Notes under the pieces: generated by a model
The model's database searches: none
Told to the model about the DNA's origin: nothing
Seen by the model: the letters and a program-made list of their open reading frames with translations, nothing else
Program-made: the position numbers and the translations under genes
Source: Ziziphus jujuba
Taxonomy: Eukaryota; Streptophyta; Magnoliopsida; Rosales; Rhamnaceae
DNA length: 64,000 nucleotides
Reading direction: 5' to 3'
NCBI RefSeq assembly: GCF_031755915.1
Contig: NC_083390.1
Coordinates: 19,887,501 to 19,951,500 of the forward strand
In this document: positions 28,643-39,713 of the stretch, piece by piece
How positions within the stretch are numbered: position 1 is the first letter of the stretch
Layout: every line of letters begins with the position of its first letter

Positions 28643-31600
28643 ATGGGTGGAGGGTCACATAATAAAATAGAGGACTCCTCAACCAAAATAAGCCAAACCA
28701 GTAGTTTCTCAGCTGCTACTGCTTCAGCTATGGAAACACCAAACAATGTCAGTGACAATAATATGAACTCTCATCACTGTGTAGACATAGCTATGGAGGT
28801 TCATCATCAGGTAGTTCCTCCACCACATAGAAGCTCTTTGCAGAAACTGAAAAGCAAGTTCAAAGAAACTTTCTTCCCTGATGACCCTTTGCGCCAATTC
28901 AAAGGACAACCTTGCAGCAAGAAATGGATACTTGGTCTTCAGTATCTTTTTCCTATATTTCAATGGGGTCCTAATTATAGTCTCAAACTCTTCAAATCTG
29001 ATATTGTTTCTGGCCTCACCATTGCCAGTTTGGCCATCCCACAGGTCATATATAAATATATACATATATATATATTCTATATAGCATAAACTTCATGTGT
29101 GATTGAAAATGATATCTTTTGATATGATTAAAAAAAAAAAAATTGATCTGTTTATTTGTTTTTTTCAGGGAATAAGTTATGCTAAGCTTGCTAATTTACC
29201 TCCCATTGTGGGTCTCTGTGAGTAATTCTGTTTTTCATTTTTGGCTTTTTTTTTTTTTTTTTGTAATTATTATTTGACATATACTATTTGATTGAAATTG
29301 AAATTGAAATTGATTTTTTTTTGTTTTTTTTTTGGCTGAATATATTGTAGATTCTAGCTTTGTTCCTCCATTAGTGTATGCTGTCCTTGGAAGTTCTAGG
29401 GACCTTGCAGTAGGACCTGTTTCCATTGCTTCTCTTATACTTGGATCAATGCTTACGCAAGAAGTGTCTCCCACAAAAGATCCTCTTCTCTTCCTTCAGT
29501 TGGCTTTTACAGCAACTTTTTTTGCTGGTTTTATTCAAGCTTCTCTTGGATTGTTGAGGTTTTTTTCTCTTGGATTTTCCTTCATTTTCTTTTTCCTACT
29601 CTTTTCAAATGCCAAGAACAGAAAGTTGACGTTTTTTTTTTTTTTTTTTTTTTGGTCTCCCTTGGCATTAATGTTTTTTGCAGGCTTGGTTTTATAATTG
29701 ATTTTCTTTCAAAGGCTACTCTTATTGGTTTTATGGCTGGAGCAGCTATAATAGTGTCTCTGCAACAGCTCAAGAGCCTCCTTGGAATCACCCACTTCAC
29801 CAAAAAAATGGGTTTGATTCCTGTTTTAACCTCTGTTTTTCACACCAGAAAGGAGGTAATTAAAAAATTATTCTTCCAGTTTTAATTTTCATTATCCAGA
29901 TGATTTTTTTTTAATCTGCAAAAAATTGAAAATAACAAAAAACAACTTTCTTGTGACATTTTTCAATTTTTCCTTCGTGCAGTGGTCATGGCAAACTATT
30001 CTAATGGGCGTCTCCTTCCTTGTGTTGCTCCTACTAGCCAGACAACTAGTGAGTTTCTCTCTCTCTCTCCCCAATTATTATTTATTTATATTACTTTTAT
30101 AAAAAATGGAAGAATTCAAAAGTGGATCATTCTTCAAGTTAAAAAAAGTTTAGCTACTTTAAACGTGTTTATCTACCTCAATAGTAAGAAATTAAAAATA
30201 AAACCACCTGCTGTTTATGTACATGTTGCAATTTTAGTAATTCAGCACATATTAGTTTTGGGCATTTATGATTGTTACATTCACTAATTGCAGATAACAT
30301 TGGGCTCCAAAAGTCCAAAGTTGTAATCAAAGCAGTATCAATCTATCTATAAGATTTGTCCTAAAGGCATAATTTATAATTTAAAATGCTTTTTATCACA
30401 TCATTAGTGTTAATGAGCACTTCAGTATCATATAGGAAAAAAAGAACCGCTATTATTTTTATTTATTTATTTATTTTGTAAACAAAAGGCATTGATTTGG
30501 GTGATATACATTTTCTTATGCTATGATTTTTGGTTATATGCTTTGCATGCATAAAATGTGTCATATTATATGTAATATATTTGTTTGTCATGCATGTAGG
30601 TGGATAAATAAGATGGGTCATGATTGTATTCTTTTTGCTTGTTCTTTCTTGTGTGATATTCTACTAAATAATTTTATTGAATTTTCTCAAGGAAGAAACA
30701 TTAAATTGATTGGGTTTAAACCTCAATCATCTTGTTAATTAAAAATAAATAAAATTCAATTATCTCTACCATGCATACGATGGTAAATCGTATGGTTGAG
30801 AACTTTTAGATTATGCCACCCTACCTATATATGTGGAAAAATGTTATTGCCAAGAAAATTGGACGTTGGTCAAACTTAATAATTTTTTTTTTTTTTGAAA
30901 GTATACTTAATATTGTGTTGTGTGCTTTCATAAAACTCATCTAATTTGAGGGGCGTAGTGATATGTATAAAAAATAATATTTTTCTTAATCTTAAAAAAA
31001 ATAAGATTGTTTTTCCCTTTATACTTTGATAATGATTATTATTTATATGTTTTGATACTTTTAAATTTATTTCAAAATACATATTCAAACAAACAGCTTG
31101 ATACAGGAAAAAGCTTTTTTCGGATCCTATGTCCAAAAAAATAATAATTTAATAATATTATTATATGACAATTTGATCATTAGATTAACATAATTATTAA
31201 ATAAAATTAATAACATATAACCAATTACAAAATTCTTGATCAGAAATATATAAATTACATAAAAAAAATAATGAAAAATTCATGAAGTTTTGACTAATCT
31301 ATATTTGGATGCCATTGATGATATATACAGAGCATAAGAAAACCGAAGTTATTCTGGGTCTCAGCTGGAGCTCCCCTTGTATGTGTGATCCTTTCAACTA
31401 TCGTTGTTTTCGCATTCAAAGCTCAACACCATGGAATTAGTGTTGTAAGTCCTTAATTAATTTTTCTTTGGATCATAAATATTAGAATAATATATTCAGA
31501 ATTTTCTATCTATCTATTATTATTATTATTGTTTATGTTTGGCAGATAGGAAAATTGCAAGAGGGATTAAATCCACCTTCATGGAATATGTTGCATTTCC

Positions 31601-31954
31601 GTGGCAGCCACCTCGGGCTTGCAATCAAGACCGGCCTTGTCACCGGCATCATTTCCCTCACTGTAATTTTTCTCTTTTTCTCCTTTCACTATTTTTCTTT
31701 TTAACATAATTTTTTTTTTGTTTTTGGGTAATTAGGTATAATAAATCAATACGTTTTTAAAAAAAAAAAAAAAAAAAACACAAATGTTTCATTATTATTA
31801 GAAACCTAAATAAATATTAAAAAAATAAAAATACAACAATTAAAAAAGAGAAAAAAATATTTATGTTTTTAGTTATTAAATTTTTTTTTTCTTTTCTCTT
31901 TATTGTATTATTTCGAGTTAATTATGGGATACAATTATTGATCTTTATGGCTTT

Positions 31955-31989
<35 letters not shown>

Positions 31990-34133
31990 TCCCTTTGCTT
32001 ATAAAAGTTTATAAAAGAAAATTGAACCCATGACCTGAGGGGAACAAGGATTCTCTTAATTTCAATGAAATGAAGATGATCAATTTGATTTATGGATTTC
32101 ATGTGACCTCACCCAAATTAAGCTAATGGTTATAAATCTACCAAATCATTTCATTTAATAGGAAAACAACTTTCCTTAAGGAATCCCTATAGCTTTAATT
32201 TTAAATTCCTTTTTCATTTTTTTTGAAAATTAGAACCAAAAGAAACTTAAAAAAAAAAATGAATTTAATTTGTTTAAGTATCAATTTTTTAAAGAAAAAA
32301 AAAACCTTGATTATAGGCATTGAAAATTAGTTTTTGATGATATTCTAATTAATCTCGGTGATGTTTTAGAATTCTATTTTAGTTTCTATTGTTGAATTCT
32401 TTTAATTTTTTTTTTTTTTGAAAATATAAAAGGAAATTAACCTGATTATATTTTGAAGGAATTCCAATTCAACCTTATAATACCCTAGGAACCAGCCATT
32501 TTAATGGTCTTTTGATATAGAATGAGTAGGTTGGGTCATTAATATCCAAAGAGATTTGATATTCTAATCCCAATTATTACATGGAAAATTTTCATGAAAA
32601 TAATAATGACTTCACAAGTAGTGCATTCTGACCTGAAAATCAAGACATTTTTGAATCTGTATTTGTTTATTACGATTTTATTTTTTTTATTAAAAGCATC
32701 CTAACAATATATTTTCATTGCTTTGAAATAGGAAGGAATAGCAGTGGGAAGGACATTTGCTTCTCTGAAGGAGTACAGAGTGGATGGGAACAAGGAGATG
32801 ATAGCCATTGGGCTAATGAACATTGTTGGCTCTTCAACTTCATGCTATGTTACTACAGGTAATTAATTTCCACATCCACTAAGAAAAAACACTTTAATTC
32901 TTTTTCTTCAAACAGAATTAAACAGACAATTTTCTTAAAGGAAACTTTCTTTTAATGTTATTATAGGTGCATTTTCGAGGTCTGCTGTGAATCACAATGC
33001 AGGAGCCAAGACAGCAGTGTCTAACATAGTAATGTCAGTGACTGTCATGGTCACGCTTCTCTTCCTCATGCCACTCTTCCAATACACTCCCAATGTTGTA
33101 TTGGGAGCGATCATTGTCACAGCTGTTGTTGGCCTTATTGACATTCCTGCTGCTTTAAACATTTGGAAGATTGACAAATTCGATTTCATTGTCATGTTAT
33201 GTGCCTTTGTGGGTGTTATTTTTTTCTCTGTCCAAGGAGGCTTGGCCATTGCGGTAAAAATACAAAATGAACTGTTTGTTTGGAAGCCTGCAATTTTTTA
33301 ATATGATTGTTATGGTCTATAAGCATATAAAACTATGAATTTTTTTTTTTTTGGTTTGAACAGGTTGGGATTTCCATTTTCAAGATCTTACTGCAAGTTA
33401 CAAGGCCAAGGACAGTGGTTTTGGGAAGTATACCAGGTACTGATATATATAGAGATGTACACCACTATAAGGAAGCAATGACAGTCCCTGGTTTCCTTAT
33501 TTTAAGTATTGAAGCGCCTATCAATTTCGCCAACAGCATGTATCTCAATGAAAGGATTTTGAGATGGATAGAAGAATTTGAGACTGAAGATGATATGAAA
33601 AAATATTTGAGCATTCAATATGTGATTCTAGAAATGTCAGGTAACAAAAAACAAAAAACATTGTTGAATCGTTCAATATCCAAATTTATATATATATATA
33701 TATATAAGTAGGAACTAACTAAAAGAAAATAAATTTATCTAATCAGCTGTGAGTGCCATAGACACAACTGGAGTCTCTCTTTTCAAGGATTTAAAGAAAG
33801 CAATTGAAAAGAAGGGAATGGAGGTAAGTTATAGGATTTGGTAGTTTTTCTTATCCAGTTGTCAAAATTTTCATAATTCCCACGTGTGAGAATTTTTATT
33901 TTTATTTTTGATTGATAAAATACAATTTGGCATTCATTTTTTTGCAGCTTGTGTTGGTAAATCCTCTTGGAGAAGTTATGGAAAAATTACAAAGGGCAGA
34001 GGAAACCAGTGATATGATGACTGTAGATAAGCTTTATTTAACGGTGGGAGAAGCTGTAGCTTTGCTATCTTCATCAATGAAAGGTCAATCATCAGCAAAA
34101 TATGGGGCAGCAACACAAGGGGATGAGAACTAG
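28643..34133 (+). CDS. SULTR3;3: Group 3 sulfate transporter (SULTR3;3-like)
   Basis: SLC26/SulP anion transporter of the plant SULTR3 group; group 3 members include plastid-envelope sulfate carriers. Twelve exons: 28643-29044, 29169-29217, 29351-29558, 29684-29855, 29983-30048, 31331-31444, 31546-31662, 32732-32858, 32967-33253, 33364-33640, 33747-33823, 33948-34133, giving 2082 nt and 693 aa. Residues about 105-510 form the multi-spanning SulP core, with the signature ISYAKLANLPPIVGLYSSF and later SSRDLAVGPVSIASL near 160-180. The STAS domain covers about 540-650, with the conserved AIDTTGVSLFKDLKK near 610-624. The first ATG after the in-frame stop at 28625 is at 28643. A second in-frame ATG at 28793 starts MEVHHQVVPPPHRS, which matches where Arabidopsis SULTR3;3 begins, so the mature start may be there (643 aa). 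All phases agree. Intracellular location is inferred. Confidence 0.94.
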
Positions 34134-34151
34134 AGCTAAAAGAAAGCTTGT

Positions 34152-34155
<4 letters not shown>

Positions 34156-34183
<28 letters not shown>
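34156..34183. repeat. TA microsatellite in the SULTR3;3-like 3' region
   Basis: About 28 bases of AT repeat beginning 23 bases after the stop codon, probably within the 3' untranslated region. Confidence 0.9.
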
Positions 34184-34186
<3 letters not shown>

Positions 34187-35136
34187 GATATAAAATCATG
34201 CTTTCCTTCCAATTAGTAAAAATATGTTGTAGATTTTGCAATTTAAATATACAACATATTTGTTTTTGCTAAAAATGTAAAGGTTGTTTAGGTGCACAAT
34301 AGTTGTGTAGTCAGTAATAGTTTGAGGAAATTAAATGTAATTACTGTTTCTTTGGAGAAAAATACTCACTGTTGAGATTATTCGAACACAATAACATATA
34401 GTTGGTAATTTTAACCTTAATTTTAATTAAATTAATATTGGCATTTCTAGTTAAAAAAAAAAGGCACTGATTAATAAATAATAAGTGGGATAAATTTGGC
34501 AAAATCACTATTCAGACTTCGAAAACTATATCTCTCAATATCAAAAAGGAAACAAAAACGATCTAGTTTGAAGAATTATATTTACCATCACATCTCATTT
34601 CCAATTACAAGTTTTTTAACCTGAAATAAAGTTATTTTCATTTATGTCACATCAATAATATAATTTCATTTATTTTTTTTTAAAGTAGTTATTTTATATT
34701 TTATATTTTATTTTTTTGATGATATTTTAAAAGGATATCATTTTTTTTTTGAAAAAACAAAAAAAGACAATGCTAAAATCATAGACTGTGAGGCCCTTAA
34801 TTTATTGTTTCAGTAACATTATAGATATTAAAATATTTATTAAATAATAAATATTAAAATATTATTAACTGGTAATAATATAATTTAAATAAAAATTAAA
34901 TTTTAAAAATAAATCAATTAAATTTTAACATATTATTTATCATAAATAAATTTAATAAATATTTTATTAATTCTAACAATTATTATTATTGTCTAGTATA
35001 TCATAATAAATAATCACAAAAGCGAAAAACCAGATCAAGGGTGCCAAATGCGAGTGGAGGCATCAGAATCTCCATCAAACAGCGTTTAGTGTGGATCAGA
35101 TTCCACAGAATCATATGAACTCGTGGACATGGCCAA

Positions 35137-35151
35137 TGGGCTAATAGCCCA
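35137..35151. promoter_or_regulatory. Inverted site II pair upstream of the SEC12-like gene
   Basis: TGGGCTA-A-TAGCCCA is an exact inverted repeat around one central base, placing two TGGGCT site II motifs head to head about 120 bases before the ATG. A likely promoter element; function inferred from motif and position. Confidence 0.5.
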
Positions 35152-35269
35152 AAACCCATTTCGGTTTTGGAGAAAAGCTCAGCGACTCGGATCTACCGCT
35201 TCTAAGACGCCATAACCATTCACTGTCACCGAGCTCTCTCTTCTGGAAGCTCAAAGATCTGACCCGCCA

Positions 35270-38200
35270 ATGTCGAGTATACCAGACCCTCCCAATTACA
35301 AGAAGTACGGCGTCCCTTTCTACTCCGTCGCTTGGGTTCCTTACAAGTCCATCCGATTCCACCACAAATCGGAAGAAGAGCAGCAGCAAAACCACCCAGA
35401 TCAGACTCATTCCGACACCGACGGCGACAACAACAACGCCGCCACTGCCGAACGGAACTACGTTGTATCGGCCGGCGGTGGCGGTGCGGGTAACAGTGGG
35501 ATTCGAAACGCCATCATTCTCTCTCAATTCGATTACACATCCAATTCTCTCTCTGATCAACCTGTAAACCATTTCTGTTTTACTTTTTTATTTTTTGTTT
35601 TTAATTTAATAAATTTCTGAAAATGAATACAAAATTAGCTGATGGGTATATTTACGCTCAGGTGGATAAACATGAAACTGATTCCGATTTGCCGTACAGA
35701 ATGGCAGTTCACCCAGGTGGTGACGGTCTCGTTTGTTCGTTTCCTGAAAGTTGCCGGTATTTTTATATTTTCCATGTTGTCATTTTTGAATGGAATTCAA
35801 TATCTATATCATCTCAATAAGTGTACTTGGTCTGGTTGTTTAGGAATTAATCATTAATTGTGGGTTTTTTGTTGTTGCAGATTGTTTGAATGGAATCGAA
35901 AAAATAGCAACGAAAATGATAGCCTTGTGGTAAAGCCGTCTGAGAAAGTGCTTACCCAGTTGGAAGATGTTGGGCAACAATTAGCATTGAAATTTAACAA
36001 TGATGGTTCTGTTTTTGCTGCTGGTGGTGAGGTAATTGTCACCCTGCACATTATATTTATGAATTCTAATGCAGAACTTGTCAGCAAAAAGAAACGCTTT
36101 AAAATGTTCCATTTTCATTCTTTTTTTTCTTTTTTTTCTTGTTTTTTGGGGGAATTATTTAAAAGTTACATAATCTGATTATGGAACGGAGAAACTGAAG
36201 TTAAATGGTGTTGTTAATCAGAAAACCCATTTCATATAACGCTCTCATTTTGGTGCAGTACAGGATGGCAAATTAAGGGTTTTTAAATGGCCTAGTATGG
36301 AAATTATTCTCAATGAAGATCAAGCTCATACTACTGTGAAGGACTTGCATTTCAGGTTTGGAATAAAATTGGCTCTAATATACACAGAAGAGGAAAAAAA
36401 AAAAGGAGAAGAAGAAAACACAACCTTTTTGTTCCTATTTTTTGTTCATAGTGTTGTACTAAGCTTGGATCAATTGCTTTGCAGCCATGATGGGAAATTG
36501 CTTGTATCCTTGGGAGGTGGTGGGCCATGTAGGGTGTGGGATGTAACTTCATCCTCGGTTGTAACTTCTCTAAGAAAAGAAAATGTGAGAAATCTAAAAT
36601 CTACCTTACAGAAAGATATCTCTTTTCAACCTTTTGTGTGGATTGTCACGATTCTTGGCTTTGTAGGTTGATAGAGTTGCTTCTTATGAAAGATACACGC
36701 TTCTTATAACATGAAGTTATTTAAAAATTTAGTGGAACAAATTATGACACATATAGTTGTCTGCAAAATTGAGTCAACCAACTTTCTTGATGGGATCACC
36801 ATACTTGACCATGCGCTCGCTTAATATGTGTATATTTGTATATCATGCTCATTATAAAGAGGATTTTCATTGTTTTCTTCATTTCAAAAAATTTCTACAT
36901 GTGGGTTTGACCTAATTAGTTTAGTGGTATCACATGCAGGATGAAATTTTCTGTGCATGCAGATTTGCTTTAAGCAATGATGGGAATCATGTTCTATATA
37001 TTGCTGCAGTGACAGGTGCTCCTGGGTTAGGACGGCTTGATACTTTTTAAAGATCTTTCTATATTACTGTTCCCTGAGTTAAAGTTTATGTTGTTTGTAT
37101 AATATAGGTAAAGGTGGAAGCATTGTGAAATGGAACACAACAACATGGAATAGGATTGTCTCAAAGCCTATTGTTCGTGACGCAATTTCTGCCTTTGATG
37201 TTTCTGCTGATGGAAAGCTCCTTGCATGGTAAGAATTTTTTAAATGAGTATCTTCCACCACCACCACCACCACCATCATCAGAGACAGATGTTTTTTTTA
37301 ACAAAAAAGATTAAATTGAGTTTTGATTTTTAAAGCAATAAGCTTAAGCCTTTTGGCATGAACAGTAGTTTTGTTCAGAAATCTCTATGGTAAAAAAAGA
37401 AAGTCATTATTTATGTTCTGGAACACCAAAGTCCCATTCTACTCTTAAATTGAAAAAACAGATGAATTAGATACTTGGTCCTTGGACAATTTATGTGAAG
37501 CTAAAAGCCTTGTTATCAGTCAGTTGATTGGCTTAAGGCACATGTTTTTAAATGGCATTGAGCTGTTGTCATCTGGTAGATTATCCTTTCTTATCAATCT
37601 AATGCTTTTTAGTACCGACAAGTGCTTACTTTCATGCTGCTTCCTGTTGCTGAAATTTCTTCTTATTTCTGAAGAGGAGTCCATTAAGCATTTTTCTTTT
37701 CGTAAAAATGCAGTGGGACAACTCAAGGAGATGTTTGGATTGTCAATTCAGCAAGTATGCGGATTCAACAAGTGGTTCGGAAAGCCCACCTTGGTCTTGT
37801 AACTGCATTGAGATTCTCTAATGATTCAAGGTTTTGACCAACACTATGTTTGTTGATTTATTAATGATTATAACATCCTTCTTCGTTATAAGAACCAACT
37901 GTGAATTATGCTACATTTGTTTTTATTTTCAGGGCTTTGGCTTCTGCATCAATGGACTCAAGTGTAAGGGTCACAACTATTGAGGAAGAGAAGAAGACTG
38001 GTAAGTGCTTCCAATATTTCTCTGATGAATTCTTGAGTCATAGATGTTCCTTGGATTGGAGAGCCATTTAGAACTAGCAAACCTATTTGTCCACAACCCT
38101 TACCTCTCACTGAAGTCCCATCAGGAAATGTCATGGCTGAAGTATAAACAAGTAAATATCACCTCAGGCCTAAAGAGTTTACGCTGTGATGATGTATTGT

Positions 38201-38728
38201 CCACTCCTGCCTGCTATTGATAAAATAAACATGTATTTTAATAAAATTGTTTCTCCTTACTAAAATGTAAATGCAACTTTTTTGCAGTGGGGTAACTCAG
38301 GGGGTAATTGTACTTTGTAGTTTGGATGTAAAAGATAAGTTTTGGAGGAAATCAAAGTGACATTTATGAAACGATAGTGATCTGTAAATTGGAAAAAAAT
38401 TATATTCTACCAGAAATAAGATGTATCATTAACATGTAGAGGATCAATATCCTATAAGGGTATCTTTATGTTGTGTTCTGATGCCCTTTGATTTATTTTC
38501 TCCCCCTTTCTTACTTTCTTCACCTATATGCAATAGTTCTCTCAGGAATGCTTTGGTTGTCTTTTAGTGATTGTATCACTGCCTCCGCTTGGACTATAAC
38601 ATGTTAATGGTTCCTCTTTTACAGGTGGGTCGAGCTTGTGGATTATTCTATTTATCATTTTACTTGCGATTGCTGCATATTTCCTGAAGGATCATCCTGA
38701 TATTAAGTCGTTTATTACCCAAATGTAA
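35270..38728 (+). CDS. STL2P: SEC12-like WD40 protein, ER membrane (STL2P-like)
   Basis: Member of the SEC12 family. SEC12 is the ER-membrane exchange factor that loads SAR1 with GTP to start COPII vesicle budding; some plant relatives (PHF1) are instead needed for ER exit of particular transporters. Ten exons: 35270-35563, 35662-35756, 35881-36031, 36264-36355, 36485-36584, 36940-37015, 37108-37228, 37714-37830, 37933-38000, 38625-38728, giving 1218 nt and 405 aa. A seven-bladed WD40-type propeller is likely, with repeats such as ALKFNNDGSVFAAGGEDGKL and ALRFSNDSRALASASMDSS. The segment YVVSAGGGGAGNSGIRNAI (64-82) fits the SEC12 K-loop. One C-terminal membrane helix (about 376-392) and a 13-residue tail match the SEC12 topology. 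A polar Q/N/D-rich stretch (about 34-62) precedes the K-loop. Whether it is an active exchange factor is not decided by sequence. Confidence 0.92.
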
Positions 38729-39713
38729 AATTATATTGCATGGATTTTAAAATTTGCATAGAAGAAACAGCATGGTGCTCAAGTTCTAAAGTCTAGAAAA
38801 TACTCTCTTGGTTTTGACGGAATTGTGGTTTAGCTTCTTGTATAGAAAATTGACTTTTGGCTGCTTGTGCTATTTGCCTATATCTCAGCCCCATCTTTCA
38901 TAGCCATAAGGCAGTGCTCATGGCTGCATTACATTAAATACGTGTGGAGTCTTCTTGGCTGATTAGTTAAAAAAACGATTAAAAAATCGTTTCCTGAGCA
39001 AAAGCAAACGTTTAAGTTGTACATTGATTTATTTATTTTCTATTTTTCATCTTTTTCTAGTTTACTCTGTTGTCTGTTAGACTTAGAATTAGAACTGCTT
39101 AAATAAAGCCTTTTTAAAAAAAAAAAAAAAAAGTTTAAACGATTCCAACAATTTAAATATTATAATTAAGGGGCTCTATATTGACTTGCATTTTGGATTC
39201 TATCATTTTCCCTTGGATCTCGTATGACAAAAAATAAGTAGCCATTTTTTTTTTTCGGTGGTGCTTGGGAAGGAGATAGAGATGTCGATTTTCAGTATTT
39301 CTGTTGGTCACATTCAGCAATAATCTTTTCCGCTATCGAGAACTGCATTCGGGAAAAAAATAACTCCAATGCTTCTCACAAAAATTAAGAAAGAAACATA
39401 GTTATAAGTAAATTTCTATGAACTCGACTATGAACATTCTCACCCTGTTATTTTCATTTCCGTCTTTCAGTTTTCCCAGAAAGGGACCAATTGAACAACT
39501 AATGCTGCTGTGTTTATGTTCCAAAATCACAAATCAGTGGCATTTACATTTATCCTATATTAGAGAAACAAGTTAGGAAGTTGCTGTTAGACTTGTCTTT
39601 TTAATCAATTAATTTGCACCTCTGCGTATGGAGATCCAAGGAGCTGAGTGTCCTGCCATATGAATATATATACCCAACAAAACCACTTGTTCCAGTAAAA
39701 ATCGGAATCAGCA
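38729..39713. other. Convergent 3' regions of the SEC12-like and kinase-CYTH genes
   Basis: The two genes face each other across 985 bases, so this span should hold both 3' untranslated regions. An AATAAA signal followed by a long A run lies near 39101-39132 on the plus strand and could end the SEC12-like transcript. No other gene seen. Confidence 0.6.

Larger units (their letters stand above)
34134..35269. other. Intergenic: 3' side of SULTR3;3-like and promoter of the SEC12-like gene
   Basis: An AT-rich space between two plus-strand genes. The first part, starting with a TA microsatellite at 34156-34183, is probably the transporter's 3' untranslated region. The final 250 bases are less AT-rich and hold promoter-like motifs (see 35137-35151). 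No other gene seen. Confidence 0.6.

Noticed and set aside
35141..35572. 143-residue minus-strand frame opposite the first SEC12-like exon
   Set aside because: It is a shadow of the plus-strand exon; its sequence shows no family features, whereas the plus frame continues through ten in-phase exons.
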